From Alnus glutinosa (lineage: Eukaryota; Streptophyta; Magnoliopsida; Fagales; Betulaceae), in assembly GCF_958979055.1 (NCBI RefSeq), contig NC_084896.1, forward strand, positions 24,190,501 through 24,254,500: a DNA stretch of 64,000 nt, in the 5' to 3' direction. The notes beneath the pieces were generated by a model. That model did no database searches and was not told the DNA's origin. It saw only the letters and a list, made by a program, of their open reading frames with translations. Each line of letters begins with the position of its first letter. Positions within the stretch are counted from its first letter, which is position 1. Below are positions 46,362 to 59,855 of this stretch, one piece after another. Position numbers and translations under genes: made by a program.

Positions 46362-49300
46362 ATGATGCTGCGGTCGTGCTACAGGCCGCTGGAGCGCTGC
46401 TTCGTGGGGAGGCTAGGCTGTGGCTGTGGTGGAGGCGGCGATGGGCTGCTCTGGCACACGGACCTCAAGCCCCACGCGTCCGGGGACTACTCTATCGCGG
46501 TGGTCCAGGCCAATTCCAGCCTCGAAGACCAGAGCCAGGTCTTCACGTCGCCCTCCGCCACCTATGTTGGTGTCTACGACGGTCACGGTGGCCCCGAGGC
46601 TTCCAGATTCGTCAACAAGCGCCTCTTTCCTTATATGCAAAGTAAAATTCTCTTCAACAAAACCCCAATAAACCTTTGTATATGTCTTTGTTTTTATCTT
46701 CCAACAAAAAGAAAGAAGAAAAAATCTTTGTTTGTGGGAGGCTTTGTTTTGATGAGGCTTCGTTTGGTTGGTATAGAAGGGAAAGGGAAGACTTAAGATA
46801 ATTATTTTTTTCTTTTCATGAACTTTATGGTTGTTGAGGATTTTCAAGGAAATTAGAGAACTACATACTTCTTTGAAGTGCAGTGAACATATTTTTGATT
46901 GATTGAGAGTTGGGTTTTTGTCGTATGATCCATAGGATTATGGGAAGTCTTTGTTTTGTTAAGATAGGCTCTGTTTGGTTGGTGGGAAAATCTATAGGAA
47001 CAAGAAATACTAGAAAAATTCTTAAATTTAATGAAATTTGTGGTGTTTATCACTTTAAGAGAATAGATTTCACTGAATATTATGCTTGCTTGAGTTGGGT
47101 TTCCTGCAATTTGTTTTGAAAGATGATACAAAAGGAAAGCATGAGCAGGGGCCGTTGGAACTTGCCTTGTTCTTGTCTTGTCCTTTGTTTTCTTGGCAAC
47201 CAAACGGACTGTTGGAACTTGCCTTGTTGCATTAGGACTCTCTCTGTCTCTTTCTCATCTTTTTTTTTTTTTTTTTTTCTCCCTTTCGTTTGTAGAGTTT
47301 GCCACAGAGCAAGGCGGGTTATCAGTGGATGTGATAAAGAAGGCATTTGATGCCACTGAGGAGGAATTCTTGCATTTGGTGAAGCGAGCATTGCCAGCAC
47401 GGCCACAAATTGCTTCAGTTGGGTCATGCTGTCTTGTTGGTGCTATTTCAAATGATGAATTGTATGTGGCAAATCTTGGGGACTCGAGAGCAGTTCTTGG
47501 ACGGGGAGCTTTGGAGGGTAAAAAAAAATCGGTTGTGGCCGAACGATTGTCGGATGATCATAACGTTGCAGTTGAGGAGGTGAGGAAGGAATTAGAAGCC
47601 CTGCATCCCGATGATGCACATATTGTGGTCTACACCCGTGGAGTTTGGAGGGTTAAGGGAATAATTCAGGTATGGCACCTGTGATACATTTGTTCTGTTT
47701 CTTGCTTGTAATTTACTCCTAATTGCAATTTAATTAGTATAAATTTTCAATTTTAAGCAATGATGTTGTAATATAAAGTCATTTGATGCATCGAGCTCAC
47801 TCACAGAATTCGGTGTTCTTACTTTCTTTGATTTTCTTCAAATATTTATTCACACCTGCAGAGAGAATGAATCTCGTCTAGATGTTGGCAAAGGAGGAGG
47901 ACTAGGCCGCAACAGTTTACTTATGCTTTATTTTCTGCTGTTTGTAGTAGTTGGAAGCTGATGCTTTGGGTGATCGTTAGCTGCATGTCTGTAGTTCTAG
48001 TAATGCTTTCATATAAACTCTCTGAGCCAAAATCAGTATATCAAGTTCCTTTTCTTTGTGTACATAGGCAGTATGTGAAATTTTGTATGAGAAGGTGTGG
48101 CATTTGGCATCACCTAAATCCTCATTACCCATTTGATTTTCTAAGCTAATTATTCCTTGTTCTGATTATACAGTGCATGTGATCAAAACATTGGCATGCA
48201 TGTGTCCAAGCGTCTTCCATCATCTAAGTAGCTTTATGCTGCTACCTTCTAATTCTCTTGGTCTAGAGTTCACTTTTGGCAGTCCAAATCTCCTAAATCA
48301 TGTCTGAGAGGAATTTTGCAGACAATAGCATGAACTTGTATATAACTGTGATAGGGGTGCGTTCTTTAAATTATAGGCTGATTTCTTTTTGGTGACAGGC
48401 ACAATGCTCATATTCTGATTTTCTTGTTTGTAGGAAATTTATATCCTCATTGCATTATAACATGAGAAACAGTAGAAATCAGTATCTTTTTCTATCCTCA
48501 ATGATAGTGTTAAAGAAACTATTACATGATAAGAATACAAGCTTGTCTGTGTGGTCCAACCTTAGAATGGAAGTTTCTAGCCCAAAAAAGTAAAGATGCT
48601 TATGAGCTTATTAGTCCGACCAGCAGGATTCGCGTACTTGTTCAAGGCAAACAGATAGTTGATGATTTCTTAAGTATCTCCTAGGGTCTCTCTCACAAGA
48701 GCCAAAGTTAGTTGTCATCCATATCATGCTATGTCCATTGCTTTTTCTTTGCTGATTCCTTTTGCTTTATGTCGAAAGGAATATATGCGTTTGTGTGTAA
48801 TGGATAGATAGATAGGTAGATAGATAAATAGTAGCTCTATTTTAAGTTGTTCTAAGAGAGCTTATATCTTCCATCCTCTTCCAGGAATCATATGCTCTGC
48901 TCCCGAACCAGCATCTCATGCAGCTAAGTTAAAAGTAATGTCTTCCATGCATGAGATGTACATGAAGACCCCCCCTGAAGCATAGTACTAAGGTCTATGT
49001 AACTAAGGAAATTCATCTTGATTTCTTCCTATTCAAACTTCGGGCATTTTTTTTTTCAATGTAAAAGTTGAAGTGTAATGTTTATTCCTTGCTGGCTGTT
49101 TTTACCTTTAAATATTAGATAACTGATTCATAACTCTAAATAATGTGATGGATAGTAGGAAGCCGTCATAATTTTTTCTTTTTCTTTTTATTCTTCAGGT
49201 GTCAAGATCTATTGGCGATGTCTATCTTAAGAAGCCTGAGTTCAACAGAGACCCAATTTTCCAGCAATTTGGGAACCCTATTCCTTTGAAGCGGCCAGTG

Positions 49301-50091
49301 ATGACAGCAGAACCCTCAATCCTAGTAAGAAAGCTTAAACCACAAGACTTATTCTTGATATTTGCATCAGATGGCCTCTGGGAGCAATTAACTGATGAAG
49401 CAGCAGTAGACATAGTGTTCAAAAACCCGAGAGCTGTGAGTGCCCATCTTTCACTTATCTTTTATAACTTTTTCTCAACCGTTATTAATATACTCCTGTC
49501 ATCATTGATGGATTTGGTTTAGGTGCTGTAAAAAAACACTACAGAAAATCACGAAAAAGAGAGTAAAATTAAATCTAGATGGTTGAAGAAACTACAGAAG
49601 ATCTCTTGGAGTGTTTTTTTACCGCATTTAAGCCAAATCTATCATTGATCTTCATTCTTAATATTCAGTTTAATGAATACCTTGGATACTTTCTAACGAA
49701 ATGGTTCAATTATAATCTTTGTGGCATCTAAAGATATGTTATTATCAACTAAACTGTTAGGGTTTGACTACATGTGTGCCACAATTCCATTCATTGATTT
49801 TAATACATGCAGGGAATTGCTAAGAGATTGGTGAGAGCTGCCATTCAGGAGGCTGCAAAGAAGAGAGAGATGAGTTATGGTGACATAAAGAAAATTAAAA
49901 GGGGAATTAGGCGTCATTTTCATGATGATATCACTGCTGTCGTAATTTACCTTGACCACCAAACACGTTCCTCAAATGCTAGACTGAAGCACAATACAGT
50001 TTGCTGCACCAGTGCACCGGTTGACATCTTCTCTCTCAATACAGATGAGACAGAAGAAACAGAAGATGATCTTCTTTACCCAGTTTCCTAA
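46362..50091 (+). CDS. Clade D protein phosphatase 2C, four exons
   Basis: Exons 46362-46641, 47296-47669, 49199-49435 and 49813-50091 (GT-AG) encode 389 residues. The start [14 protein letters not shown] and the phrase [20 protein letters not shown] are typical of plant clade D PP2Cs. Metal-binding motifs of the PPM fold are all present: [10 protein letters not shown] (D73), [14 protein letters not shown] and [13 protein letters not shown]. The enzyme removes phosphate from Ser/Thr using Mn or Mg. Clade D members in Arabidopsis dephosphorylate plasma-membrane H+-ATPases and are inhibited by SAUR proteins in growth control; that this copy does the same is inference from the clade. The reading frame stays open upstream of 46362, but family agreement begins at this ATG, and the upstream part is CT-rich leader. 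A TATA box at 46115 suits a regulated promoter. Confidence 0.93.
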
Positions 50092-51955
50092 AGAAACGAA
50101 AACCCTTTAAAGGTTGACTGACAACTGAGCAAAGGTCACTATTACATAATAATTGAAGGAGGACAAAGTTTTCCCTTAAACTGTGTTGGTGGAAACCTTC
50201 GATCCAGTATATTAAGCTGACATTTATTTTTAGAGTAAGTGATTCTCACATGTGAGAATCACGTACTCTAAGAATAAATGTCAATTTAATAATTTTTCCA
50301 ACTCAATTTAAAAGAAAAGTATGTATACTCAGAGAAGAATGTTTATTCCTTTTTTTATTTTTATTTTTTTATTTTTTTTTCTTTTTAAAGGATTCATTGA
50401 CAGAAGGTGCAGTTTTACAGATAATCGGGTTTTATTGGTTGATAAATGGTATTTTTACATCTTTTATTCATCTCTTGTACATCTTATTTTTAAATCTATT
50501 TGGGACTCATATTGGGCATCACAAATTCAATAGTGGATTTAAAACTTAGTTATGTGTAGATGCATAAAAGATATAAGTGTATATATCATTTCTTTGGTTG
50601 GATGATAATGATTCTCAAAAATAAGAAAGCATCATGGGAGCACCACTTTTGTAACTTCATTTATAAATAATAGTAATTTTATTTATTTATTTATTTTAAA
50701 TTTTTTTAAGACAGATAAGTGGTAAATTGTAGCTAATAAACATGTGTGATGGTTCAATAACCTTTGCTTCTTTTTTCTTGTACTTTTTTTTTGGGAAAAA
50801 AAAGGGATTTTAAAAAACGATGACGTTAAGAGATAACGGTAATACGAGTAAAGGTAAGTTGGTATCTACCAACGATGATGGCAATGAATGATGACGGTGT
50901 GATAAAGGTAATATAAATTCTTAGAAATTCTTCAATTATCTTAAGCGGCCGGCTTAAGATAATATTCTTAGAAAAACAATATTAGAAATCTAATTATACA
51001 ATACTATCTTTCTTTCTTCTTTTTATTCAAACATGAAAGCGGAAGAGACCAATTATAGCTATTCTATTTGGGTGTGACCGTATTAGTACTTATCTATTGG
51101 AAGCCGCACAAGAGAGGCTTAAACGATGAGAACCGCATAAACTCTATTAAGTCTAACTGTATCATAGTCTGACCTAAGTCTATCAGGGCATTAGTGAGAC
51201 CTAAGATAATTAATACTAATAGGATTGAGAATTCTCATTTCGGGAGTCGAACTCTTACCTTAATACGTGCCCAGCCTAAAGATTTCCTTAAAGTTACTGA
51301 ACCACCACCACTATTAGTAAAAATAATAATATCTTCGTTTATACAAAGTACACATCATTCCATGAATGAAGTCAAGAATGTTACTAGGAGTACCGCTTTT
51401 ACTACAAGTCCATTACAAATTAATGCGACTCTACGTGTCAATTAACATATAAGAAACTAAAATGTGGACTTGAAGGCTTATATTGGGTGTGATTAACACT
51501 GCTCAACCAAGCAATTATCTCCTATAAGTGATGGTTCTCATAGGAGGTGTCTCTTCATAAGAGATGGAAACATTGTTTCTGTTGATTGAGTTGCACGGCA
51601 TCTATAAAAGGATGAAATGGCTTACAATTTTAGTTACTTTCAAACTTCTCATTAGTTCTCCCATGTGATCAATACCCTAGTTTGAAAGGCTAAAATATAT
51701 TTAACCAAAAAAAAAAATCTTATCCCATAGAGAGAATGAATAATAATATTCTTGGATTGGTTTACAAGAACGGAAATAGGTCATCAGTAATAGCCGACCA
51801 CCCTTTATTTTTTATTTTATTTTATTTAAGATATATTTATAATTCAAAGTAGTTGTGTCACGTGACACCTATAGTTGGTAAATAACTTATCAAATGAGAG
51901 TCATGTGATTTTAATTGATTGATGTAACATTTTATACCGCTAATTAATTAAGGAC
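50092..51955. other. Intergenic, PP2C 3' flank
   Basis: Holds the PP2C 3' UTR, the palindrome at 50212-50290 and AT-rich sequence. Near 50815-50900 there are 'gatgacggt'-like repeats. An 83-codon open frame at 51194-51445 matches nothing known to me. No gene was seen. Confidence 0.5.
50212..50290. repeat. Near-perfect 79-bp palindrome
   Basis: The left arm 'ttaagctgacatttatt' then 'agagtaagtgattctcac' is inverted directly after the centre ACATGT as 'gtgagaatcacgtactct' then 'aataaatgtcaatttaa'. Only about three mismatches occur in 36-base arms with almost no loop. It falls in the probable 3' UTR of the PP2C gene, about 120-200 bases after the stop codon, so an RNA hairpin is possible. The left-arm wording also occurs at about 45619-45655. 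Confidence 0.8.
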
Positions 51956-52190
51956 AACAATTTCTTACAAATCGGTTTGTAAGGAATTTTATACAATTTA
52001 CATATAAGATTGACATGTGTCTTTTAAACATGTGAGAAACCCATATTTTTTTTATTAATGCTATTAAAAAAGCATGTGACAATTGAAAAATATGTGCTTC
52101 TCAAATGCTAAGAGACATGCGTCAATCTTATATGTGGGTTATATGAAATTTCCTATAAACTAATTTGTAGGAAATTTCTGTTCATTAATT
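51956..52190. mobile_element. MITE, second copy of the 44507 family
   Basis: Ends 'caatttcttacaaatcggtt' and 'aactaatttgtaggaaatt' are complementary. Inside, 'ttacatataagattgacatg' faces 'gtcaatcttatatgtgggtt', and the centre 'attaatgctattaaaaaagc' is identical to that of the element at 44507-44690. TAATTAATTA-like sequence lies on both sides as a possible target duplication. Confidence 0.7.
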
Positions 52191-53154
52191 AATTGAATTG
52201 AGAAAAAAAAAATAAAAATTTAAGAACCTAGTTACCGAAATTAAAAACTTAAAAATTAAGTTAAAATAGCATGAACAGCTAACTATTAAATTTTATTTTC
52301 CCCTAATCAATGAAGCCATAGTAAATATAGGAATACAATTATATTAAGTAAAAGGTATTGATTTGAATATTTCCCTTTTATTTTAAATGTAATAAAATAA
52401 AAATTTACGTTTCATAAAACGGAATTTAGTGACTCAAATTTTGTATTCCTTATTATTAGAACCAAACCCATTAGTATTTATTTATTTTAAATAAAACTAC
52501 AATTAGTCTTGCTTATATTTGGTTACTAGTTCGAATCATTCTTCACACCTTGTAAGACCAACAAAAAGAATATCGAAACGGGAAAAATCCCTCCTTTGAA
52601 ACTAGCTTGTATGATCAGGTTCAGGTGGGCAACTCCAACCTCCCTTCATCCGCTTTCCCATTGTTTTTATTTTCATTTTCTTTCCATTTAGTTCTTGTTG
52701 GTTCCTTTCATTTTGGTTCTGGTTTTGGCATTAACACAAGCACCTAGCATACTATCTCATGTTGCTGCATTTCATTGTTATTACCCTAATAATTCTTTCG
52801 TAGTGGGTCTCAAACTGATTGTAAAGCGCTTTCCTTGCTTTCAAAAGCTAGCATGAAGTACTTTCAGAAAACGCGCCTTACAGCTCCAAGTGTTGGAGCG
52901 TGTGTGCTTTCTGTTGGGTTCTTTAATTTGTTAAAACCCTGAAAAACTTCCATGTAGAGGCTGTCAAACTGATTTTAGAAAAAGCACTTTTCTTAGTTTC
53001 AAAGACGGGTTTTATTTGGTTTCAGCTTTGAGAGCAAGAAAGCACTTTGTGCGATTAATTATCAAAAAAAGAGTAAGAAATCACTTTGGAAAAGCGTATT
53101 AAGAAGTGCTAAGTGTTTAAATTTATGCTTTTTTTAGGGCAAAATTAAGTGAGA
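52191..53154. other. 5' flank of SWIM zinc-finger gene
   Basis: AT-rich to about 52550, then more balanced sequence. The phrase 'caaactgattgtaaagcgc' near 52811 recurs as 'caaactgattttagaaaaagc' near 52966, so the promoter or leader holds an imperfect 150-bp tandem duplication. No TATA box was found with confidence. Confidence 0.45.
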
Positions 53155-54362
53155 ATGAGTGCAAGTAGTTTGGTAGCGGAGGCGGTGTGGAAAGACATCG
53201 AATCTACTCGTTCAGGTTGTTTCTTTTGTTTGCTTTTCTACTTCGAAACTGATATTGACTATTTTTTTTAGTACACCTTAATGACTTTTCACTTGATCTT
53301 GCGATTATTTATCTTGCAATTTGGTAATGAGGAATGATTGAAATGGGACAGTGACAGATGATCAGCTATCCATGTTAGTATATCGAACCCATTTTTAATG
53401 TGTCTTTGGAAATATTAGCATTGAATTGTAATGGGGTTGAATTATTGAGTTTTCTTTTTTCCTTTTTTGTTATAAATCCAGCTTGCATTTCTTGTTTGGT
53501 AAAAACTTTGAGCGAGCCACTAGGATAGTGGATCAAAGAGGCATCAAGAGGATTTCTGGTGAGCTAAGCGGGCGTTTCGTCTTTCAGGTGAAGTTTGTTC
53601 TTTACTTGAAACCATGTTTGGTTCCCTGGTGGATATACATGGTTATGGAATAGCCAACTAGATCTCTGGTCCAAAAGATTTGGACAGATGGCTTGAGTTA
53701 AATTTAATTTGCAGATAGTTTGTAATAGATTTGAAATTGTAACTAATATTGGCGAATGTTAAGTCCAAAGTTTGAAAAATTTTCTATTGTCTTGATGTAT
53801 TTATCGATTTGGGTGAAATATGAAGGAACAAGTTAGAAATTCGGTTGGCATCAGCCAAATAGTGAGAAATTTGAAGAATCTGGGCTACCAAAAAGTTGCC
53901 AATTTTTTTAATTCAACCCAAGATGGATTGGGTGAAGAAACCTTTTAATTTGGGTAGTGTAGTTAGAGATTTATTTGAGGAAGAGAAAAACTAAAACTAA
54001 GTTCCCTCTTATCTGGTCTGCTTAGGTTGTGGGAGAATCACGGAGGAAGGAGGAATATTTTTGCTTTGCTGAAAACTATTGTGCGTGTTACTCATTCTTC
54101 TATGACATTGTAAATAGAGGAGAACAGCTTTGTGTGAGATCTCATTCTTGCTTATACATATTATGAAGTCAAACCCTTTTAACTGTTTCTTTTTTACTTT
54201 TTCTTTTATAATAAGTTTCCTGTATTCAAGCCCCCTTTTCTTTTTGTCCCTCTCTTCCAGTGTAAGCATCAGTTAGCTGCAAGGCTAGCTTCATCATTGG
54301 GAGCTTGCATTGAAGTTAAGGTGTCTGATGAGCAACTAGCGCTATTGCTGTCAAAACTCTGA
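53155..54362 (+). CDS. SWS1: SWIM zinc-finger protein ZSWIM7/SWS1, five exons
   Basis: Exons 53155-53215, 53352-53373, 53482-53587, 54026-54133 and 54261-54362 give 132 residues (human ZSWIM7 is 140). Exon 2 is a 22-nt microexon; donor CAT|GTTAGT is the one that keeps the frame and yields QLSILHFLFGKNFERA. The SWIM motif CxCx(n)CxH is present as C82, C84, C100 and H102 in the segment CACYSFFYDIVNRG plus CCKHQLAARLA. The family forms the Shu complex with a RAD51 paralogue and promotes RAD51 loading in homologous recombination, including meiosis. The tail (SLGACIEVKVSDEQLALLL) matches the family end, so the gene looks complete. It is a small nuclear protein without signal or membrane segments. 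The name follows the motif order and size recognised by eye. Confidence 0.88.
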
Positions 54363-55107
54363 CATCTCTCAGTAGAAGCCAAATTTTGCATTTGGTGTTG
54401 AAGTAGTGCGTGAGCAAAGGACAAGTTGATGCGTTTACAATATAGAAGCCAGGTGCAGTTAAAGAGGTAGTGCATGACCAAATTACAGTTGAATGTGTTC
54501 ATTAATTTAATCATTTGTTCAACATGATTGGTATCCATAAGCATGGAAATTTAATCATCTGAAATACAATGTTTGGTATCCATAGGCATGGAAATTATAA
54601 AACGAATGTTTATTATATTGGGTATTTGTAGAGGTTTTGATTTGGATGAATGGCTGGATATAATAGGCTTCTGCTTTTTCTTAGAAATTTTATTGTTGCA
54701 ACTGCAGCTCATAGATGGAATGTGGTATTCTGAAATTTATGTAATTTGTCATTTCTTCTATTTGGTGATGAAATGTTTTCCTAACATTAAAATTGATTCT
54801 GTATAGGTATTAAGGATTATTCCTATCGCAAAACACTTGATCATGTGTTTATCATAAAATAAAAAGAAAAAAAAGAAAAACTTGATCTTGTGGGATCTAT
54901 TTATTGGCTACCTATGAGGTTGTGGCTTTGCACATTGTGGGTGAAATATGGATCCCAAATAATTATGAATTATGAACTCTGGGAATAGGAAGACTCATTA
55001 TTTAGTTATTTCCAGACCCCAGGTCAATAGCTATAACACATGAAGATCATATAACAAATTGATAGTCATCAATTGATGACATTACTAAAGTTGCATTTGT
55101 CTAAACT

Positions 55108-55147
<40 letters not shown>

Positions 55148-56426
55148 TACCATGAATTTTATTTTTCTTTGTTGGGGAGGGGGCTACATATGAGCTTGAA
55201 ACTTGTTTAGAAGGGCACTTCAAGATGATACTTCAGGATTTGGGACCTTTGTGTCGATAATAGAGATAGATTGATTTAGAAGAGAATTTTCTTAGGATAG
55301 TAATCTTGTGCATCCTCTGGAAGTGATTATGAATCTAAAGATATCACTGACATGCTTTTTTTGGTGGGGGTGGGCAAGAGAGAGAACGGCCGTTATTACC
55401 GGATTCAGTCTTCACTTCCGCACAAGCATGTATGATGTGGACAGAAATGCTGAGGAATTGTACATTAACTTCAATTATTGCAGACTTCTTTTATCTTGAG
55501 TTGCTATTGTTATCGTTGAAATACCATATTGTCATATCTTGTTCCTCGTGGCTATTGTTATGTGGTGCTAAATGGATATGAGCTGTGGCACCTGATAGTG
55601 TTTCTCCATCAGAATTTAGAAGTGAAAAAGCCAGTGATTATGGCTCTTTCTCTCTCTCTCTCTCTCTCTCCCCCCCCTCCCCACCTCCCGTACGCAAATG
55701 TACCTTTCAGGTATTGCATTTGTATTTAGGATCTTCACAATAAACTGAACCATGTCTTTAATAATTTTGTCTTGCATGAATAGTTATAGGATAAACTGAA
55801 CCGTGTGTTTAACCTCGTGCTTACTAATTTGTTCTCCTTAATTTAACAGATTATGAAAACAATATAAGCCACAGATGCATAACGACTTCATGGACATAAT
55901 CAGAGGGAAACTTTTTTCAGAGATATAATTTGGAGGAAACTTTCGTTTTCATCCTGATATGGATTCCACTAAGCAGTAATGGAGCAAGTAACTTCTGATT
56001 TGGGCCCTTCCTCCTTGATTCATGTGTAACTATATATAGTTTGTATTAAATTCATTTTACATTTTCTTGTGTAAGTGTAGAAACTCTTGTTTTTATTCGT
56101 GAACACAAGAATTCCTTCTTGTATTTGTGGAATGCATTTGAAGGCACATTTTTTTTTTTTCATGACTTGATCTTTCTGGTAAATAATTTGGTAGAGTTGG
56201 AATGACAGATCCTTGATTTTGAACATTTTTTTGATTAGTAAAAAAAAAAAAACAAAAACGAAAGAGTTGCAGTATTGTAAGGTCTCCTATACCCTATGTA
56301 AGTTACAAAAACATGATGTTTTAACTTTTGGATGAGATAGGAACTGTCATTACGCCATGATAGTTTTAGTTATTGGTTTTCTATACTGTACTGTGATGTT
56401 GTATGTGCATTGGATATGATCAATAT
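54363..56426. other. Intergenic or long 3' UTR, no gene recognised
   Basis: Moderately AT-rich with TG/AG and CT microsatellites. Short open frames (for example 54573-54806) have no motif. Part of it may be 3' UTR of the SWIM gene. Confidence 0.45.
55109..55146 (+). repeat. (TG)n(AG)n compound microsatellite
   Basis: About eight TG units followed by about eleven GA units. A separate CT run followed by a C run lies at 55647-55676. Confidence 0.85.
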
Positions 56427-56610
56427 GGGTGGCAATTTGTGTCGGGTTCGGGTTTTGTTGAGATATGAGTATAAGATTATATAGATTAATCATAACCCAA
56501 GTCATGTAATTAAACGAGTTAGACTCTTCAACTTTAACTCGTTAATTTCGTGTTGGGTTCATATGAAGTTTGTAGGTCTGTGTGAAAAATTATAAGCCCT
56601 TAGTGATCAG
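56427..56610 (+). mobile_element. AGGGGTGACAATT-end element, further copy
   Basis: Starts 'gggtggcaatttgtgtcggg' and continues with the family phrases 'tataagattatatag' and 'aactcgttaatttcgtgttg' known from 8085-8690. The right end is lost or diverged. Confidence 0.5.
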
Positions 56611-57761
56611 TGTCAATATGCTCAAAGCAGTAATTGCCAAATTTGCGTCAAAATGGCCTTGTAATGGTTTGTTGGATGGCACATCAATCACTCTCTTTTG
56701 GTTGCACTATTAATGAGAGGCTTGAATGATGAGTCCATTTCTTTATGCCTCTGCACTTTTGAATATGTCACTTGTGGTCATCTAGGGAGCCCAACACTGG
56801 CCATACTCAGCTTTTGCTGAACATAGAGGCATACTTGTCTTGCCCAGCTCATCCAACTTGTGTCATTTAGCTGCTTCCGACAACTTGAATGTACGTGAAA
56901 AAAACATTCAAAGGCCAGGTCTAAAGACATCCTTGTGCTCGGACAAGGATCTAGTAATTTGAGCGCATTTTGCGAGAATTCAAATGGAACTCAGCTGCTC
57001 AAATAAGGTTGGGGTTGTCCGGCCACTTACCTGGGCAGTTGGGTTTCACATGAACTCTCTCACAAAACTGCTCAAATTATTGTGGATCCCAATCCTGCTC
57101 AGGCTCGCAGTTTTGTAATTCATCATGTGTCATTTGAACCATGTTTTCATCTCTGTTTTTGAAGCCTCATGCTGTGCTTAAATTGTATTCCCTCTTTATT
57201 ACAGTTTTAGCTGACACTCCAAATATTGAGCACTTAGAGATGCTGCCTCCAATCCTTCCTTTCCAAGTCCAAATATCACTCAAGATTTTCACTATTATCT
57301 CTTAAAGGCAGTGCCATAAGATGAGCAACAACAAGAACGAAATTTAAAGCAGATTTTGACAATTACGACAGCCAAAACAGTAAACAAATTAAACAAAAAC
57401 GAAAGTACTTGTTCCAAAAAGCTAGTGCTGTATTTATTTATCTGCTCATTTACACTAGTATTGTTAGGATACTACAGTTTTTACTACAAATCTCATACAA
57501 ACTGACAGATAACAAATGTGATAGTCGATATGACATTTTGATAGGCACACTAGACACTAGCCACATATCACACAGGTGTATGGATGTCAACATCAGAGGA
57601 TGACCGAACCCATGACCTTGTAGTTTGGTGATTGAGAACTTGATTATTATTAGTCTTTTTATTAGTTTGCATTTTATTGATAATTTTTCAAATTGGTTGT
57701 ATTATTTTTATTTTGGATTTATGTTATTTTAGCATGCCATTAGCTCAAGTATGGTTAGTGT
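56611..57761. other. Intergenic, no gene seen
   Basis: Between 56930 and 57110 the wording ('gctcaaataaggttgggg', 'cacatgaactctctcac', 'gctcaaattattg') repeats a phrase style also present at 60400-60560 and 14520-14600, probably an uncharacterised dispersed repeat. No protein-coding signal. Confidence 0.4.
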
Positions 57762-58045
57762 TGAGGTTAGCCCCGTTTGAAAATCCCTTACCCCTCCCCT
57801 CCCTTTAGGAATTTTTTTTTGAATGATTGAAAAATAGAATTGATGTGATATAAAATTGAAATAATTTATAGGGAAAAGTAAAAAAAAAAATTGTAATGTA
57901 ATGATTTTTTTATTTAAAAAATAATAAAAAAGTGTTGATATGATATAAAAAGTGAAAAAAGTTAAGAATGTTTTGAAGTTAATGTTTTTTTGGGAGAAAT
58001 GCATATAAAGATAGAGGAGGAAAAAGTGGATTTCAAATGGGGCCT
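57762..58045. mobile_element. Short TIR element with CCCCGTTTGAAAATCC ends
   Basis: The left end 'ttagccccgtttgaaaatcc' faces 'ggatttcaaatggggcctta' on the right, complementary over about 18 bases. The inside is AT-rich and non-coding. A GTTGTGCA-type block follows directly (about 58055-58165). Confidence 0.6.
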
Positions 58046-58054
58046 TAATTTCTA

Positions 58055-58165
58055 ATAGGAAAAGCTTGATGCACAACTATTCGCATGAGAGGAATCTTCC
58101 TGAATAGGTGGGTCTCACCCATGTTGTGCATAACCTGTTGTGCAAGTAACAAATCCCATTTTTAA
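58055..58165. mobile_element. GTTGTGCA-type element, distant copy
   Basis: Contains 'ttgatgcacaactattcgc', 'aggtgggtctcacccatg', 'ttgtgcataacctgttgtgc'. The 'gtgggtctcac' and 'gttgtgca' phrases match the elements at 19800-19945 and 19360-19480. Confidence 0.5.
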
Positions 58166-58611
58166 TCTATTTAAACCTAACTTTCTAATTTATTAACAAG
58201 TTTTGATAAATTAAGAATTTGATCAACTGTTTGTCGTTTTCTCCCTCTTTTCTTCTCTCTCCCGTAGCTTCTTTCTTCTCTCTATCTTCAACTCTTCTTC
58301 TTTAATTGCTTCTTTTCTCTCTTCAACTTGTCTTCTCAATATCATGTTATCCCACATCACATTTATCACGTCAACCACTAAAATATGGATGGCTACGCGA
58401 CGATCCATGTGACACTAATTTTCATAAAATGTGTCATATGAATTTTTAAAAAAATTGTAGTAAAAATTGTAATACGCCAAATATTTTCCCATTTACCACG
58501 TAAAAAAGAACAAGATCAGTGACGACAAACGAATTTTTCAATTACAACAACCAAAACAGAAAACAAAAGAATCTCTTATCAGAAAGCTGAGAGCTTTTAT
58601 CCACTTATCAT

Positions 58612-59855
<1,244 letters not shown>

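Noticed and set aside
20229-54362. DNA-repair gene cluster (POLK with SWS1)
   Set aside because: The two genes are about 26 kb apart, on opposite strands, with unrelated genes between. Plant genes are not normally clustered by function, so this is taken as coincidence.
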